From a virus: 38,508 nt of DNA. A program made the position numbers and the translations under genes. Within the stretch, counting starts at the first letter, position 1, and each line of letters begins with the position of its first letter. Positions 23,201 through 30,924 of the stretch are shown piece by piece. The stretch lies in the IMG/VR virus record IMGVR_UViG_3300034682_000144, positions 1-38,508 of that record. One strand, given 5' to 3'. The notes below the pieces were generated by a model. That model saw nothing but the letters and a program-made list of their open reading frames with translations, made no database searches and was not told where the DNA came from.

Positions 23201-24004
23201 CGCCATTTCGAACGACAGCGCCGTTACACCCAGGCTGATAGGCGAGTCGGTAACCAACTGCCAAGCGCTGTCGCTATTGGCCGTGCCCTTCTCGACCAGG
23301 ACCAGCAGGCCGGGGGTAACCTTGGCGCTGCTGTTGGCATCGGCACTACGCGTCCAAGGGCCGCCTGATACAACGTCGTAAATGCCGTTATCCTTGGCTG
23401 CCGTCTGGTTCTTCACCAGCACCCGCGCGCCGGCCGTCAACGCCACACCATCAATGGTCTGCAGGCCGCTCAGGGCGATGTTGGCCGTGGTGGCCACCTG
23501 TACCGAATGCTTGAAGTCCTGCCGGGCCAGCTCCTCGGTGACCCATTCGCGGGTAGCCAGCACCACACTGGGGTCGATCTTGAGCTGTACGTTGGCGACG
23601 TTGCTGACCACCAGGCTCATACGCAGCACCTGTGTGCGGCCCGATCCCTGCGACAGCACCGGCTTGTACGTCGGCGCGCAGTTGGCCACCGCCACCAGGT
23701 CGCCGTCCGCGTCGTACAGGCCGATCTCACGAATCCACTTACCGCCAATGTCGGCTGGTATGACCTGCTCAGCCACGATGATCGAGGCGTCGTTGTCGTC
23801 GACTTTCAGCTGATTGAGCGGCGCCCGGCGCCACTCGTTGATCAAGCTAGTCTGCGTGGCATTCGGGGTCGGATCGGTGCCGTTGGCATCGCCAACGCCC
23901 ATTTGGGTAATTTTCCAAGCGATGCCCAAGGCATCAGCGTTGGCTTGCTTGGCCGCGCCCACATTGGTAAGGATCGCGTAAAACTGCGAGTTCTGGTCAA
24001 CCAT
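20294..24004 (-). CDS. H: Tail fibre protein H
   Basis: This 1236-residue fibre presents the receptor-binding tip. Residues 1-150 are the conserved phage-attachment domain (MVDQNSQFYAILTNVGAAKQ onward). A trimeric stalk follows, then at least four related domains of about 75-80 residues with GxYxV and a Trp-Glu-Glu or equivalent end, resembling pyocin knob domains, separated by linkers of the form SPxFTGxxxVPT. The C-terminus is a tail-collar domain (PPGQVGHFALSAPPAGWLKR) with HSHTVT and HTHTLT metal-binding-type pairs. The start at 24004 overlaps I by 8 bp and is preferred to an upstream in-frame start. Confidence 0.92.
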   Translation of the reverse strand: MVDQNSQFYAILTNVGAAKQANADALGIAWKITQMGVGDANGTDPTPNATQTSLINEWRRAPLNQLKVDDNDASIIVAEQVIPADIGGKWIREIGLYDADGDLVAVANCAPTYKPVLSQGSGRTQVLRMSLVVSNVANVQLKIDPSVVLATREWVTEELARQDFKHSVQVATTANIALSGLQTIDGVALTAGARVLVKNQTAAKDNGIYDVVSGGPWTRSADANSSAKVTPGLLVLVEKGTANSDSAWQLVTDSPISLGVTALSFEMAFGRTGVTAGTYRSVQVDKSGRVVAATNPTTVAGYGITDVYTKSETYTKTETDQAISTAVGAAVQGLVASAPGALDTLDELAAALGDDANFSATMVNKLAEKAPLASPKFTGAPEVPTPAAGSTGLQAANMSALATAVAAASRSFRSAVIGISTNLTLTASQAGNALQFNTGPVTVTLPAVADVGNGASFMFRNPSSTATQTLKVASSGTLVDAGNTVTSVEVKPFEFFEVVASGASWFVFGRGKLKEVAELDSPVFTGDPRVPTPALDNNSKSAANTEFVKLLIKAYGLGERYAGVITDIDDPALGNGWYAVTLATTGGVKPPGQTWGTVFVAGRSNTTGTTGRVMQTFFATDSATTRQMFRTYFNGSWTAWEEVSTLTAVQNALQAAGLGVTGTPPTLADMDSSTTPSGFYRVSVPAGTLPAGVSRYGTVVVERYTAANIRQTFSPVGGGEGREFSRTLGAAGAWLAWEESARVASPTFSGDVGVPTRATADRSANAASTQFVANLLASLGLGTSDLADLPNGVDLNTLNVGGSYQVSAVVNPPPGYTGGILFVVGTNAQNYTHQLMFPQAANKMFHRCSTGATNGVVNWKEWEEVADLTTVNALLAAVGLGVTRLDAIATVDDVTLKNGMYAVGNTTLGVKPANQTYGLLEVKGRINSATSTRVTQAFHFTEGLVARTFERTAYNNEWGVWRESAFTDGPTFTGEVVVKGGNVQRYINQVETYGLISRVDNTSYYLLVTDAGNPTGGYNALRPLQLDFATGLVRFNHGITVAAPPDDDNSTRGVSSAWVKKKVDMAAPPGQVGHFALSAPPAGWLKRNGAAVSRTAYAALFAAIGTTFGPGDGSTTFNLPDDRELIDRAWTDGLNSADAGRALFSAQSGQIESHDHTGTASTTGSHSHTVTMTRERVLADFTTTGGNAVYGDQQSDGTQTLTSGTSGSHTHTLTINASGGNETRMANRAYLACIKY

Positions 24005-24608
24005 GTGCAATATCCATTGTGTCGATTGTGGTTTCGCGACCACCGCGGGCGATCACCGCAGTGACCACGATGTCGCGTTGCGAAGGTGGGTAAACGTCCA
24101 GGATGTCCCCTTCCTGGATCGAAGCGCCCAGGTAGAACTGGCCGCTGGTTTCCAGACTGATGACCAGTCCAGTGAGGTGACGGGTAAGCGGTTTTGCGTC
24201 ATCGATCAGCCAGGTCAGTTCCTGGTACATCTCCTCGGTGATACCTGTTTCCAGTACCCCGATCTTCAGCGCGAACGTGCCGGGCTCGCCTTCGGGAAGG
24301 GTGTCGAACCACTCCACCACCTCGATCAGGTAGCCCAGCGGTTCCACCACGCGTCGTAGAGCTCCGATCGTGCCCTTGCGCGAGTGAATGAAAAATGAGG
24401 AGCGAATTGCCCGGCGCTTGGCGGACTCTGGCCAACTCCCGTCCCAGCGATCGACGCTGAAAGCCCAGGCCAAGTAAGGCAGCAGCGGCACAGGACAACG
24501 CTCAGGACTGAGCAAGTCACGGATTGGAATCGGCACCCGCTGAATCTGGGCCAGGGCCTCGGCGGCCTGTCGCTCTAGAGGGGTGCTGTTCCCTGGGAGC
24601 ATGCTCAC
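23997..24608 (-). CDS. I: Tail/baseplate protein I
   Basis: This 203-residue homologue of P2 gpI links baseplate and fibres. Typical family segments are LLPGNSTPLERQAAEALAQI at the start, CPVPLLPYLAWAFSVDRWD and SFFIHSRKGTIGALRRVVEP in the middle. It overlaps J by 4 bp upstream and H by 8 bp downstream, as expected for the V-W-J-I-H-G operon. Confidence 0.94.
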   Translation of the reverse strand: MSMLPGNSTPLERQAAEALAQIQRVPIPIRDLLSPERCPVPLLPYLAWAFSVDRWDGSWPESAKRRAIRSSFFIHSRKGTIGALRRVVEPLGYLIEVVEWFDTLPEGEPGTFALKIGVLETGITEEMYQELTWLIDDAKPLTRHLTGLVISLETSGQFYLGASIQEGDILDVYPPSQRDIVVTAVIARGGRETTIDTMDIAHG

Positions 24609-25519
24609 GGGTCAACACCTTCAGTTAAGGTGATCGCCGTGCAGTAGGGAGCTTGGGACAGGCTGGCGTTGATGTCAGTCCACCCCGTCAGTACCACCTT
24701 TCGGACACCCTCGACATGCAGCGCCGCGTGGATGGCGGATTCGGATACCTGCATGCCGAGGCGTCGGCGCTGATTGACATAGGTCGCTAGCTTTTTCTGG
24801 GCCGCATCAAGGATCGGCTCAACTTCAGGGCCCTGGCTCAGCAGGAAGAGTTGGGCGACCACTTGAAAGGGCAGGACCTGGGCGCCCTGGACAATCAGTC
24901 GGTCGGCTACTGGGCGACGGTCTTCGTCATTCAGGTGAGCGCGTACCTGGGCCAGCAGAGCTTCATCAGCGCTGCCATCCCCTTCAATGGCCTGGATAGT
25001 GACCACCGCCACGGCTGGAGAAGGGCTATCAGCTGATGCATCCGCTACCCGGCCATTTGCAGATCGGGCGTGGAAAATATAGGCGTTGCGGGGGCCAGCC
25101 GTACTCAGCCCTTCAAATGCCATCTGGGCGCGCTCGCGCAGGGCATCGTCATTCTCCATGACCAGGGGCACAGGGGGAATGGCCTGTAGGTTGGCGACTT
25201 GCACCACCAGGCGTTTCACGTTGACGTTGGCGGCGACCTGGTCCAGGTCATTGCCCTTGGCGTAGGCCAGCAGCGTTGCGAGGGACGCCTCGTTGACGCG
25301 CTGACGCCATATCATTTCCCGATAGGCGTTTTCTTGCAGCAGCTTGGTCAGCGGCTCGGACTCCAGCGCCAAGCGCCCGGCGATCTCTGCTTGCTCCTCG
25401 GCAGGCCACAGGCTGATGGCCTTGGCCTTTCGGTCGGCAAGGATCTGCTCGTAGCTGATTTGCTCGACAACGTCGGGCGCCGGCAGTTGGCTCAGGTCGA
25501 TGGGGGTGAAGGTATTCAT
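24605..25519 (-). CDS. J: Baseplate wedge protein J
   Basis: This 304-residue P2 gpJ homologue is a main baseplate wedge component. It shows IDLSQLPAPDVVEQISYEQI, ASLATLLAYAKGNDLDQVAA and ALRERAQMAFEGLSTAGPRN, the conserved core. Its length is the family norm (about 300). The start overlaps W by 4 bp and the stop overlaps I by 4 bp. Confidence 0.95.
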   Translation of the reverse strand: MNTFTPIDLSQLPAPDVVEQISYEQILADRKAKAISLWPAEEQAEIAGRLALESEPLTKLLQENAYREMIWRQRVNEASLATLLAYAKGNDLDQVAANVNVKRLVVQVANLQAIPPVPLVMENDDALRERAQMAFEGLSTAGPRNAYIFHARSANGRVADASADSPSPAVAVVTIQAIEGDGSADEALLAQVRAHLNDEDRRPVADRLIVQGAQVLPFQVVAQLFLLSQGPEVEPILDAAQKKLATYVNQRRRLGMQVSESAIHAALHVEGVRKVVLTGWTDINASLSQAPYCTAITLTEGVDP

Positions 25520-25860
25520 ACGGCACCTCCGAATTGCAGCGGCATGCGCATGCTGAACGGTTCGTTGTTGTCGACCAGGGCCCCGGTGAGTTCCAGCTCT
25601 GCTCGGCCACTCAGGCCAACGGTGGCCATTTGCACCTGGGATAGTCGGATGCGGGGTTCCCAGCGCATCAGGGCCATGGCGGTGGCGGCGTAAAGGCGCA
25701 GGCGTGTGGCGTCGTTCTGAGGATGATCGATCAGCTCAGGCAGGAGGCTGCCGTATTCGCGGCGCGCAATCCGCGTGCCCAGGCGCGTAGTGAGGATGTC
25801 TTCGATCGACTGCTTGATGTGCTCCATCGCAGTGATGGTCGACCCGTTCAGACGGTTCAT
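25516..25860 (-). CDS. W: Baseplate protein W
   Basis: This 114-residue homologue of P2 gpW and T4 gp25 is a lysozyme-like fold without enzyme activity that connects the baseplate wedge to the tube. The start at 25860 (MNRLNGSTITAMEHIKQSIE) overlaps V by 4 bp. The signature IEDILTTRLGTRIARREYGS with EYGSLLPELID (the T4 gp25 EPR-like region) is present. A longer frame into V is rejected. Confidence 0.94.
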   Translation of the reverse strand: MNRLNGSTITAMEHIKQSIEDILTTRLGTRIARREYGSLLPELIDHPQNDATRLRLYAATAMALMRWEPRIRLSQVQMATVGLSGRAELELTGALVDNNEPFSMRMPLQFGGAV

Positions 25861-26414
25861 TTCACGGGTACTCCGGTAGTGCCCGGCCCCGACATGACGC
25901 CGCCGTGCTTGTGGGTCACCAGGCTGATGCCGGCCGCGACGACGTCGATGGAGACGGTCATCTTGCCGGTTTGGTTGTAGTCGCCGATGTGGGTGATGGG
26001 GCCCTCGATCCGGATCCCGCCCTTGCTTATCAGGTTGGTGGTGCCCTCGGCAGGAAGCGTGGCGTTCAGGTGGTGAGCCTCGCTGTCGTACTCGATTACG
26101 GCGCCGTCGGCATAGGTGCGACGGTGCAGGCCGGGGCGGTCGCCATTGGCCGGAATGAGGTCGCTGAAAAGCCCGGTGATTGCCACGCCATTGGCAAGCT
26201 GGCCACTTGGCGAAAGCAGGATGACCTGCTCGTCGACAGTGGGTGGGTCCCACTCTCGATTGGCGCCGGCGCGGATTGCGAGCCACGGCAACCAGGTGGT
26301 CAGCAACTCGCCAGTGCGCACCCGCACGCGAGGCGGCTTGTGCTGCACCTCGGCAATGGTGCCAAAGCGGACGAGGTTTTCGATGAGGCGGGCAAGTTCG
26401 GCGAGGCTGTTCAT
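25857..26414 (-). CDS. V: Baseplate spike protein V
   Basis: This P2 gpV homologue is the membrane-piercing spike. The N-terminal OB-like domain starts MNSLAELARLIENLVRFGTI, conserved in the family, and continues to LTTWLPWLAIRAG. The C-terminus is a beta-helix ending THKHGGVMSGPGTTGVPVK, where the His-x-His is the known iron site of the spike tip. The start is uncertain: 26414 fits the family, while ATG at 26450 has a weak AAGG site. It opens the V-W-J-I-H-G operon, and an Ogr-type dyad lies just upstream. Confidence 0.93.
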   Translation of the reverse strand: MNSLAELARLIENLVRFGTIAEVQHKPPRVRVRTGELLTTWLPWLAIRAGANREWDPPTVDEQVILLSPSGQLANGVAITGLFSDLIPANGDRPGLHRRTYADGAVIEYDSEAHHLNATLPAEGTTNLISKGGIRIEGPITHIGDYNQTGKMTVSIDVVAAGISLVTHKHGGVMSGPGTTGVPVK

Positions 26415-26461
26415 GCCGGCGATGGTCGCGCCGCCTACGCGTGCGCGCATCACCGGGGCCT

Positions 26462-26480
26462 TGTATGGCGGGGCGCTACA
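26462..26480 (-). promoter_or_regulatory. Candidate Ogr site of the V promoter
   Basis: TTGTA-N11-TACAGGG, a TGT-N13-ACA dyad with 4-bp arms, lies between S and V and overlaps the S stop. P2 has its Ogr-dependent promoter P_V at the same place. It matches the sites at 19555 and 32907 in spacing and flanks. Confidence 0.6.
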
Positions 26481-26931
26481 GGGTCAGGTGGGCAAGTAAG
26501 GTGTCACGGACCTGATCGAGTTCGACATCCGTGAGGCCGAGCAGCTCGCGCTCGTCGTACTGAACGGTCGGCGCGTTGCGGGCCGCTCGATCGCGCAGGC
26601 CTTCCTGGTGTACCCGTGCAATCCTGGCGATCCGGCCGGTGAAACCCACGGTGGCCGCCGAGGCGTCGCCACGGGCCTTCATGAAGGTCGCGGTTCGCAG
26701 CTTCTGGAACATCTTGACCTTGGCCCGGATCCGGCCTTGTTTCCCGCGCAGTTGTCGCGGTTTGCGGGGCGCATACGCCGAGCCATCCGGGTTCTGTTGC
26801 GCTGCAATACGCTGGTTCTGGCTGCGCCTGAGTTGTTGGGCGATCGAGCGGGCCAGCTTGGAGCGTTCAGCTGGCTCGATGCGCTGTAGGAGCGGACTTA
26901 CCCAGCCCTCCAGGGCTTCGAGATCAGCCAT
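26476..26931 (-). CDS. S: Tail completion protein S
   Basis: This 151-residue P2 gpS-like protein takes part in tail completion. The start at 26931 (MADLEALEGWVSPLLQRIEP) overlaps R by 8 bp. The conserved region ERSKLARSIAQQLRRSQNQR is followed by PDGSAYAPRKPR and a basic stretch, typical of the family. A longer frame overlapping R is rejected. Confidence 0.9.
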   Translation of the reverse strand: MADLEALEGWVSPLLQRIEPAERSKLARSIAQQLRRSQNQRIAAQQNPDGSAYAPRKPRQLRGKQGRIRAKVKMFQKLRTATFMKARGDASAATVGFTGRIARIARVHQEGLRDRAARNAPTVQYDERELLGLTDVELDQVRDTLLAHLTL

Positions 26932-27457
26932 GGTCTGGCCGCCTTGGGTGCGGTACCGACAATGCCATGCCCTCCGGTGCCGGCGGCGGCTGCCAAGAGG
27001 CCAGCGGCTGGCCATCCGCGAAGATGGTCACCTCGCCGTAATCCTGGTACGGCTCGTACTGCGGTTCGCCCGGGTGGGTGACGTCATAGGAGCCGTCATC
27101 CATGCGTTTCACAACGACACGTTCGGTCAGCGGCAGGGTAATGCTCATGTCTACCTTGCTCCGGTCAATGAGGTCGACCTCGAACTTGACGCTGTTGGCG
27201 GCCTTTTCCAGGTTCACCAACAGTTCCGACTGGTTGACCCGTAGCCAGCCCAGAATCGGAAGCATCACGCTGTCGGGGTGGCCCGCGAAGTCGGTCAGGA
27301 TGATCTGCAGCGTGTAGCTGTACTCGAACGACAGGGTCGGGGCCGCCGTGCAGCGCACCTTGCCGGCGTCGATAAACATCAGCAGCGCGTCTGGGTTCGG
27401 CTTGAGACCTGGGACGGCCGCGAGCAGGTGGTCTCGGAGGCTATTGGGCTTGTTCAT
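26924..27457 (-). CDS. R: Tail completion protein R
   Basis: This 177-residue P2 gpR-type protein is required for stable tails. It begins MNKPNSLRDHLLAAVPGLKP, contains FEYSYTLQIILTDFAGHPD and SVMLPILGWLRVNQSELLVN, and ends in a Pro-rich tail. It starts inside the 3' end of the Rz1-type gene (17-bp overlap) and overlaps S by 8 bp. Confidence 0.92.
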   Translation of the reverse strand: MNKPNSLRDHLLAAVPGLKPNPDALLMFIDAGKVRCTAAPTLSFEYSYTLQIILTDFAGHPDSVMLPILGWLRVNQSELLVNLEKAANSVKFEVDLIDRSKVDMSITLPLTERVVVKRMDDGSYDVTHPGEPQYEPYQDYGEVTIFADGQPLASWQPPPAPEGMALSVPHPRRPDHG

Positions 27458-27707
27458 GGTTCACCTGGTGCTGATAAACACGGTCGACTTGGGCGGCACA
27501 CTCGGCCCAGGCCAGTTCGACAATGTCCTGGTCATTGAGCAGATCCCCGTTGGCCCTCGGCGCCGTCGCCGGCAGGATGCAAGGGACCACCACCGGACAG
27601 CCATTGACGGTAAGCGTCAGCGCCGGTGAGGGCGGGACGCTCCCGCAGCCGGCGAGCAGCATCAGGCAGAAGCTGGCGAGCCCAGTCCCGAAGTTGGTCA
27701 TTTTCAT
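27441..27707 (-). CDS. lysC: Rz1-type outer-membrane spanin (LysC)
   Basis: This 88-residue lipoprotein has a signal and lipobox LLAGC (Cys near 21), followed by a Pro-containing segment (GSVPPSPALTLTVNG). It is the outer-membrane spanin partner of LysB, disrupting the outer membrane at lysis. Its first 176 bp lie inside lysB in another frame, the nested Rz/Rz1 layout seen in P2 and lambda. Its end runs past lysB and overlaps R. Confidence 0.85.
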   Translation of the reverse strand: MKMTNFGTGLASFCLMLLAGCGSVPPSPALTLTVNGCPVVVPCILPATAPRANGDLLNDQDIVELAWAECAAQVDRVYQHQVNHEQAQ

Positions 27708-27996
27708 GCTTGAGTGCCTCGATTGTGCGTTGACGGGTGGCCAAGCCCTGGCGCAACTCGCCCTGGATCTTCAGGAGTTGGGCTTGGTCGTCGCGCTCGC
27801 GCTCCAGGGTGGATTTCAATTCGGTGGCGGTGGCCAGGTTGCGGCGGGCCTCGTCCTGAGCGGTTGTGAGCTGGCCTTCCAGGCCCTTGGTCTTGGTCTT
27901 CTCAGCCCCGAGCAGGACCTGTTGACCCCAACCCCACAGCCCGGCCGACACTGCGGCGAGCAAAGCGCCGGCCAGCAACCCGTCGCGCAGGTCCAT
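27532..27996 (-). CDS. lysB: Rz-type inner-membrane spanin (LysB)
   Basis: This 154-residue protein has a single N-terminal membrane segment (about residues 5-25, LLAGALLAAVSAGLWGWG), a long coiled coil (LEGQLTTAQDEARRNLATAT onward) and a C-terminal part that meets LysC. It is the inner-membrane spanin of the lysis cassette. It begins at the base where the endolysin gene ends. Confidence 0.88.
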   Translation of the reverse strand: MDLRDGLLAGALLAAVSAGLWGWGQQVLLGAEKTKTKGLEGQLTTAQDEARRNLATATELKSTLERERDDQAQLLKIQGELRQGLATRQRTIEALKHENDQLRDWARQLLPDAARRLRERPALTGADAYRQWLSGGGPLHPAGDGAEGQRGSAQ

Positions 27997-28853
27997 CAGG
28001 CAGCCTCCTGTCCGCAGCCGCAGTCCTGGTGCCGCTCAAAGGCGCGTTGCAGCTTCACGTCGTAAAGGTTCCGCTTGTAGTCCGGGCCGTTGTACAGCTC
28101 GGCCACCTTGGCCCACTTGAGCGACTTGAGGGCCTTGAGCAGGGTAGGGTCGGCCTCGATGTAGCGGACGAAGGCCTCCAGTTGGTCCGATTCGCTGCGG
28201 CACATAGCCTCGACGAAGGTCTGGACGCTGGGATAGCCCAGGCGCTCCCAGTGGAAGCCCATCACCTGGAAGGCTCCCCAGCTGCAGGATTCCAGGGCGG
28301 CCGGCTCGTCAATCATCCGGGCCTGGGCCAGGCGCTGGTGTTCCGCAGTACCGCCGATATAGCCGCCGAACTTGGTGTTCACCAAGGCGGGGAACTGCTT
28401 GGCCAGCTCGTCGGCGCGCTGCCGAAGTTGGTCGGTCATCTGCTCCAGGTCGCCCTGGTCATCGCAGGGCCGGCGAATCTTTTGCAGGCGGAGGTACATG
28501 ATGTGTCGCTCGTACAGGATCACCGGCTTGCCGTTATCCAGGAAGCCTCGCCCCTTGGACTCGACTTCATTGAACGCGTATACGGCCGCCAGGGGAACGC
28601 CCAGGCGGTCGGCGGCCCGCACCAGGTCGGCGTTTTGCAACAGGTGAGCGCAATCGGCGCCCTGCAGGCTGGCTAGGGTTTTAGGGCCGGCGATGCCGTC
28701 CGCGACCAGGCCTGCCTGATGCTGGTAGGTGCGGACAGCGGCCTCGGTGGCGTCACCGTACACGCCGTCGGCGCCGATCTTGGCGCCACGGTCAATGAGT
28801 TTGCGCTGAAGGTCGCGCACCGCCTGGGAGCGGTCACCATGGCGAAGGATCAC
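27996..28853 (-). CDS. Endolysin, N-acetylmuramidase type
   Basis: This 285-residue muralytic enzyme replaces P2 gpK. Residues 1-66 are a peptidoglycan-binding domain (LRHGDRSQAVRDLQRKLIDR, then GADGVYGDATEAAVRTYQ). Residues 75-270 are an N-acetylmuramidase domain of the DUF3380 type, with the probable catalytic Glu in FNEVESKG and then VILYERHIMYLRL. It has no signal peptide, so export needs the holin upstream, whose stop it overlaps by 4 bp. Confidence 0.92.
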   Translation of the reverse strand: MILRHGDRSQAVRDLQRKLIDRGAKIGADGVYGDATEAAVRTYQHQAGLVADGIAGPKTLASLQGADCAHLLQNADLVRAADRLGVPLAAVYAFNEVESKGRGFLDNGKPVILYERHIMYLRLQKIRRPCDDQGDLEQMTDQLRQRADELAKQFPALVNTKFGGYIGGTAEHQRLAQARMIDEPAALESCSWGAFQVMGFHWERLGYPSVQTFVEAMCRSESDQLEAFVRYIEADPTLLKALKSLKWAKVAELYNGPDYKRNLYDVKLQRAFERHQDCGCGQEAA

Positions 28854-29164
28854 AGTGTCCCCTCCTTACGAGTGAAGGTTTTCTTCGCGGCCGCCCGGAC
28901 AAACTCAATGCCCAGCAGGCCGATCAGGCCTCCGAAGAAGGGCGCAGCGGTCAGTGGGATGCCGATCAGCGACAGGCCGTGGCTGGCCGAGAGGGCAACG
29001 AACCCGCACAGCGGTGCTTCGATGACCAATTGACGGAGCTTCCCGCCGCCGTAGACAACCCGCAGCGCGGCAATGAGGGCGGCCAGTAGGCCGGCGTACA
29101 GCCCGGGCCAGTTGTTTTCGAGCCAGGTGGCCAGGAAGGCCCAGGTTTCAGGACGGTCAGGCAT
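28850..29164 (-). CDS. Holin, lambda-type family
   Basis: This 104-residue membrane protein starts MPDRPETWAFLATWLENNWP with AAGGA 6 bp ahead. Three hydrophobic segments can be seen, around 20-38 (LYAGLLAALIAALRVVY), 50-70 and 72-88 (PFFGGLIGLLGIEFV), and the tail is basic (AAAKKTFTRKEG). This is the layout of a class I holin of the phage_holin_3/lambda type. It times endolysin release. An upstream ATG at 29200 is possible. Confidence 0.85.
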   Translation of the reverse strand: MPDRPETWAFLATWLENNWPGLYAGLLAALIAALRVVYGGGKLRQLVIEAPLCGFVALSASHGLSLIGIPLTAAPFFGGLIGLLGIEFVRAAAKKTFTRKEGTL

Positions 29165-29206
29165 GGGAGTCCTTCCATGGTTTCGGGTGGTTTTGGTCAT
29201 GGGCAA

Positions 29207-29419
29207 TCACTCCCACAGGTTCACCATCTGGCGCTCAGGCGCAGAGGTTTGGATTTCGGGCAGGTTGACCAGCACGCCGGCCTGCAAAACCGCGCCGCGA
29301 TCGGCCAGACCTGGGTTGGCGTCGAGAACGGATTCAACGACCCCCGCAGTACGGCCGTAATGCCGCCAGCACAGGGCGTCGACGGTGTCGTTTTGCTGGG
29401 TGCGGAGCTGGGCTGTCAT
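29207..29419 (-). CDS. X: Tail protein X
   Basis: This 70-residue P2 gpX homologue has a LysM-like fold found at the tail baseplate. It shows NDTVDALCWRHYGRTAGVVE, VLDANPGLADRG and VLVNLPE, all conserved. Its length is typical. It lies between the small 29416 gene (4-bp overlap) and the holin, opening the lysis section. Confidence 0.93.
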   Translation of the reverse strand: MTAQLRTQQNDTVDALCWRHYGRTAGVVESVLDANPGLADRGAVLQAGVLVNLPEIQTSAPERQMVNLWE

Positions 29420-29637
29420 CGCTTTTCGCCCTTCGATAAGTCGTTTCCGTGTGGCGATTGGCCTGCGTCTTCGGCGTACGCGAAGGGCCCGTCATCGCTC
29501 ACGACTGCGCCAGGCGATAGGCCTGTTTCTGGATCGCGGCATACCGCTAGGCCCATCGGATGGAGGATCTCGCGATTGATTCGAACCAGGAGCCCACGGC
29601 GGGACAGCTCGTTCCAGTCGATAATCATGCTGGCCAT
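29416..29637 (-). CDS. Small phage protein between L and X
   Basis: This 73-residue protein contains MIIDWNELSRRGLLVRINRE, ILHPMGLAVCRDPETGLSPG and FAYAE, a pattern I know from small proteins at this position in Pseudomonas P2-like phages (a DUF7415-like family, name unverified). No function is known. ATG at 29637 has GGAG in front and touches the L stop; GTG at 29640 is the alternative. It ends in a 4-bp overlap with X. Confidence 0.78.
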   Translation of the reverse strand: MASMIIDWNELSRRGLLVRINREILHPMGLAVCRDPETGLSPGAVVSDDGPFAYAEDAGQSPHGNDLSKGEKR

Positions 29638-30113
29638 CACAACAGCTCCACGGTGGTGCGAGAGGTACCCAGGATGTCCCGGACGGCCCAGCGCTGGTCG
29701 CGGCGGTAGTCATCGATCGTGGGTTCAGTCTCTTCGGCCTTTTTATTGCCGCTGGCGGTGGTGTCATAGCCTCGGTACCGCTCACAGACCTCGGCGCCGG
29801 CCGCGCACTCGACGGCTCGCTTGTAGAGGTAAACCAGCTGGGACTGGTCCTGGATCTTTTCGCTTGGAACTGCCTCAAGCGAGATGTAGCCCGCGGCCTG
29901 TTGGGTCGCACGCCATTCAGCCAGGTCTCGGTTGACGCTGATGACAGCCGCGATGATGGCGGTTTCGAGCCGGGCGGAGGTGACGCTGGAGTCGATTCGC
30001 AGGGTCTCGCGCAGCTTGTCCAGGTCGATCGAGGGCCAGAAGGCCTCGCTATTGATGTGCACGCCGGGTACGGGAGGACTGGGCGGTAGGCCGCCAGGAA
30101 TGAATCCACTCAT
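29637..30113 (-). CDS. L: Head completion protein L
   Basis: This 158-residue P2 gpL homologue completes the head before tail joining. Family segments include FIPGGLPPSPP at the start, LRIDSSVTSARLETAIIAAV and QSQLVYLYKRAVECAAGAEV, and the end RRDQRWAVRDILGTSRTTVE. It is 105 bp downstream of M; that gap shows no gene or clear signal. Confidence 0.93.
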   Translation of the reverse strand: MSGFIPGGLPPSPPVPGVHINSEAFWPSIDLDKLRETLRIDSSVTSARLETAIIAAVISVNRDLAEWRATQQAAGYISLEAVPSEKIQDQSQLVYLYKRAVECAAGAEVCERYRGYDTTASGNKKAEETEPTIDDYRRDQRWAVRDILGTSRTTVELL

Positions 30114-30218
30114 GATCGCGGTGCTCGGAATAAGTCGGCGGTGGTCGGAGCTTCACAGCTGGGCCAAGGAGAAAGCCGCTGATCCACCCCGAGCCGCCGG
30201 GTTGCGTGGGACGCTCGG

Positions 30219-30920
30219 TTAGCTGGCAGGGCCAGCGAGTTTCTTGAGGAGGCGCTCGGCGCGCTCCAGGTCTTTTTTGCCGCCGCAGTTGTCGTGCAGC
30301 TTGATTGCGCGCCGCAGGAGGTCGACACCTTCCTGTACATCGCCTGGTTGGCCGGGGTTCGCCTCATCGAGGCCCAGTAGGGTGACCCGACCGCGAGCAA
30401 GCATGAGCTTGGCGCGGGCCTGGTCCGGCATGTCCTCCTCCTCGGTCAGCTCGGCCGCACGGGTCAGGATCTCGATCGGGAACTCTTCCCCCGTCTTGAG
30501 GGCCTTGAGTGCCGATTCGGCAACTTCCTCTGCGACGGTACAGCCTGCGGTTCGGTTGAAGCGGTCAGGCAGCTTGAGCCCGTGCTGCAACACGTACTCG
30601 GCAATATCCAAGCCGCCAACCCAGTCGCCTGCGTCGAAGCGCCAGACCATAACGGTGGTCAGCACCTCGTCTTGAGCACCACGCCCAGCGGTAAGCACGC
30701 CAGCGACATACGGCTCGTAGGTCGGGAGCAGGGCAGCCTTGAGCTTTGCTTTGCCGTCCATGGACTGGACATTCGACAAGCGCAGCTTGTCCTGGTGAAG
30801 CTGCGCGAGCTGCACTTCGTAGCCGTTCAGGCCATCCATCAGGGCGGCCGGGGCAGTGGCTGCAGCCTCCAAAGCTGCAGTCGCCTTGATGAAGTGGCGC
30901 TTGGCTGGACTGATGGCCAT
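30219..30920 (-). CDS. M: Terminase endonuclease subunit M
   Basis: This 233-residue P2 gpM homologue cuts cos and works with ATPase P. It begins MAISPAKRHFIKATAALEAA and has conserved LHQDKLRLSNVQSMDGKAKL, VMVWRFDAGDWVGGLDIAEY and the end LHDNCGGKKDLERAERLLKK. It lies 4 bp after the capsid gene, in the O-N-M-L operon. Confidence 0.93.
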   Translation of the reverse strand: MAISPAKRHFIKATAALEAAATAPAALMDGLNGYEVQLAQLHQDKLRLSNVQSMDGKAKLKAALLPTYEPYVAGVLTAGRGAQDEVLTTVMVWRFDAGDWVGGLDIAEYVLQHGLKLPDRFNRTAGCTVAEEVAESALKALKTGEEFPIEILTRAAELTEEEDMPDQARAKLMLARGRVTLLGLDEANPGQPGDVQEGVDLLRRAIKLHDNCGGKKDLERAERLLKKLAGPAS

Positions 30921-30924
30921 GGCG

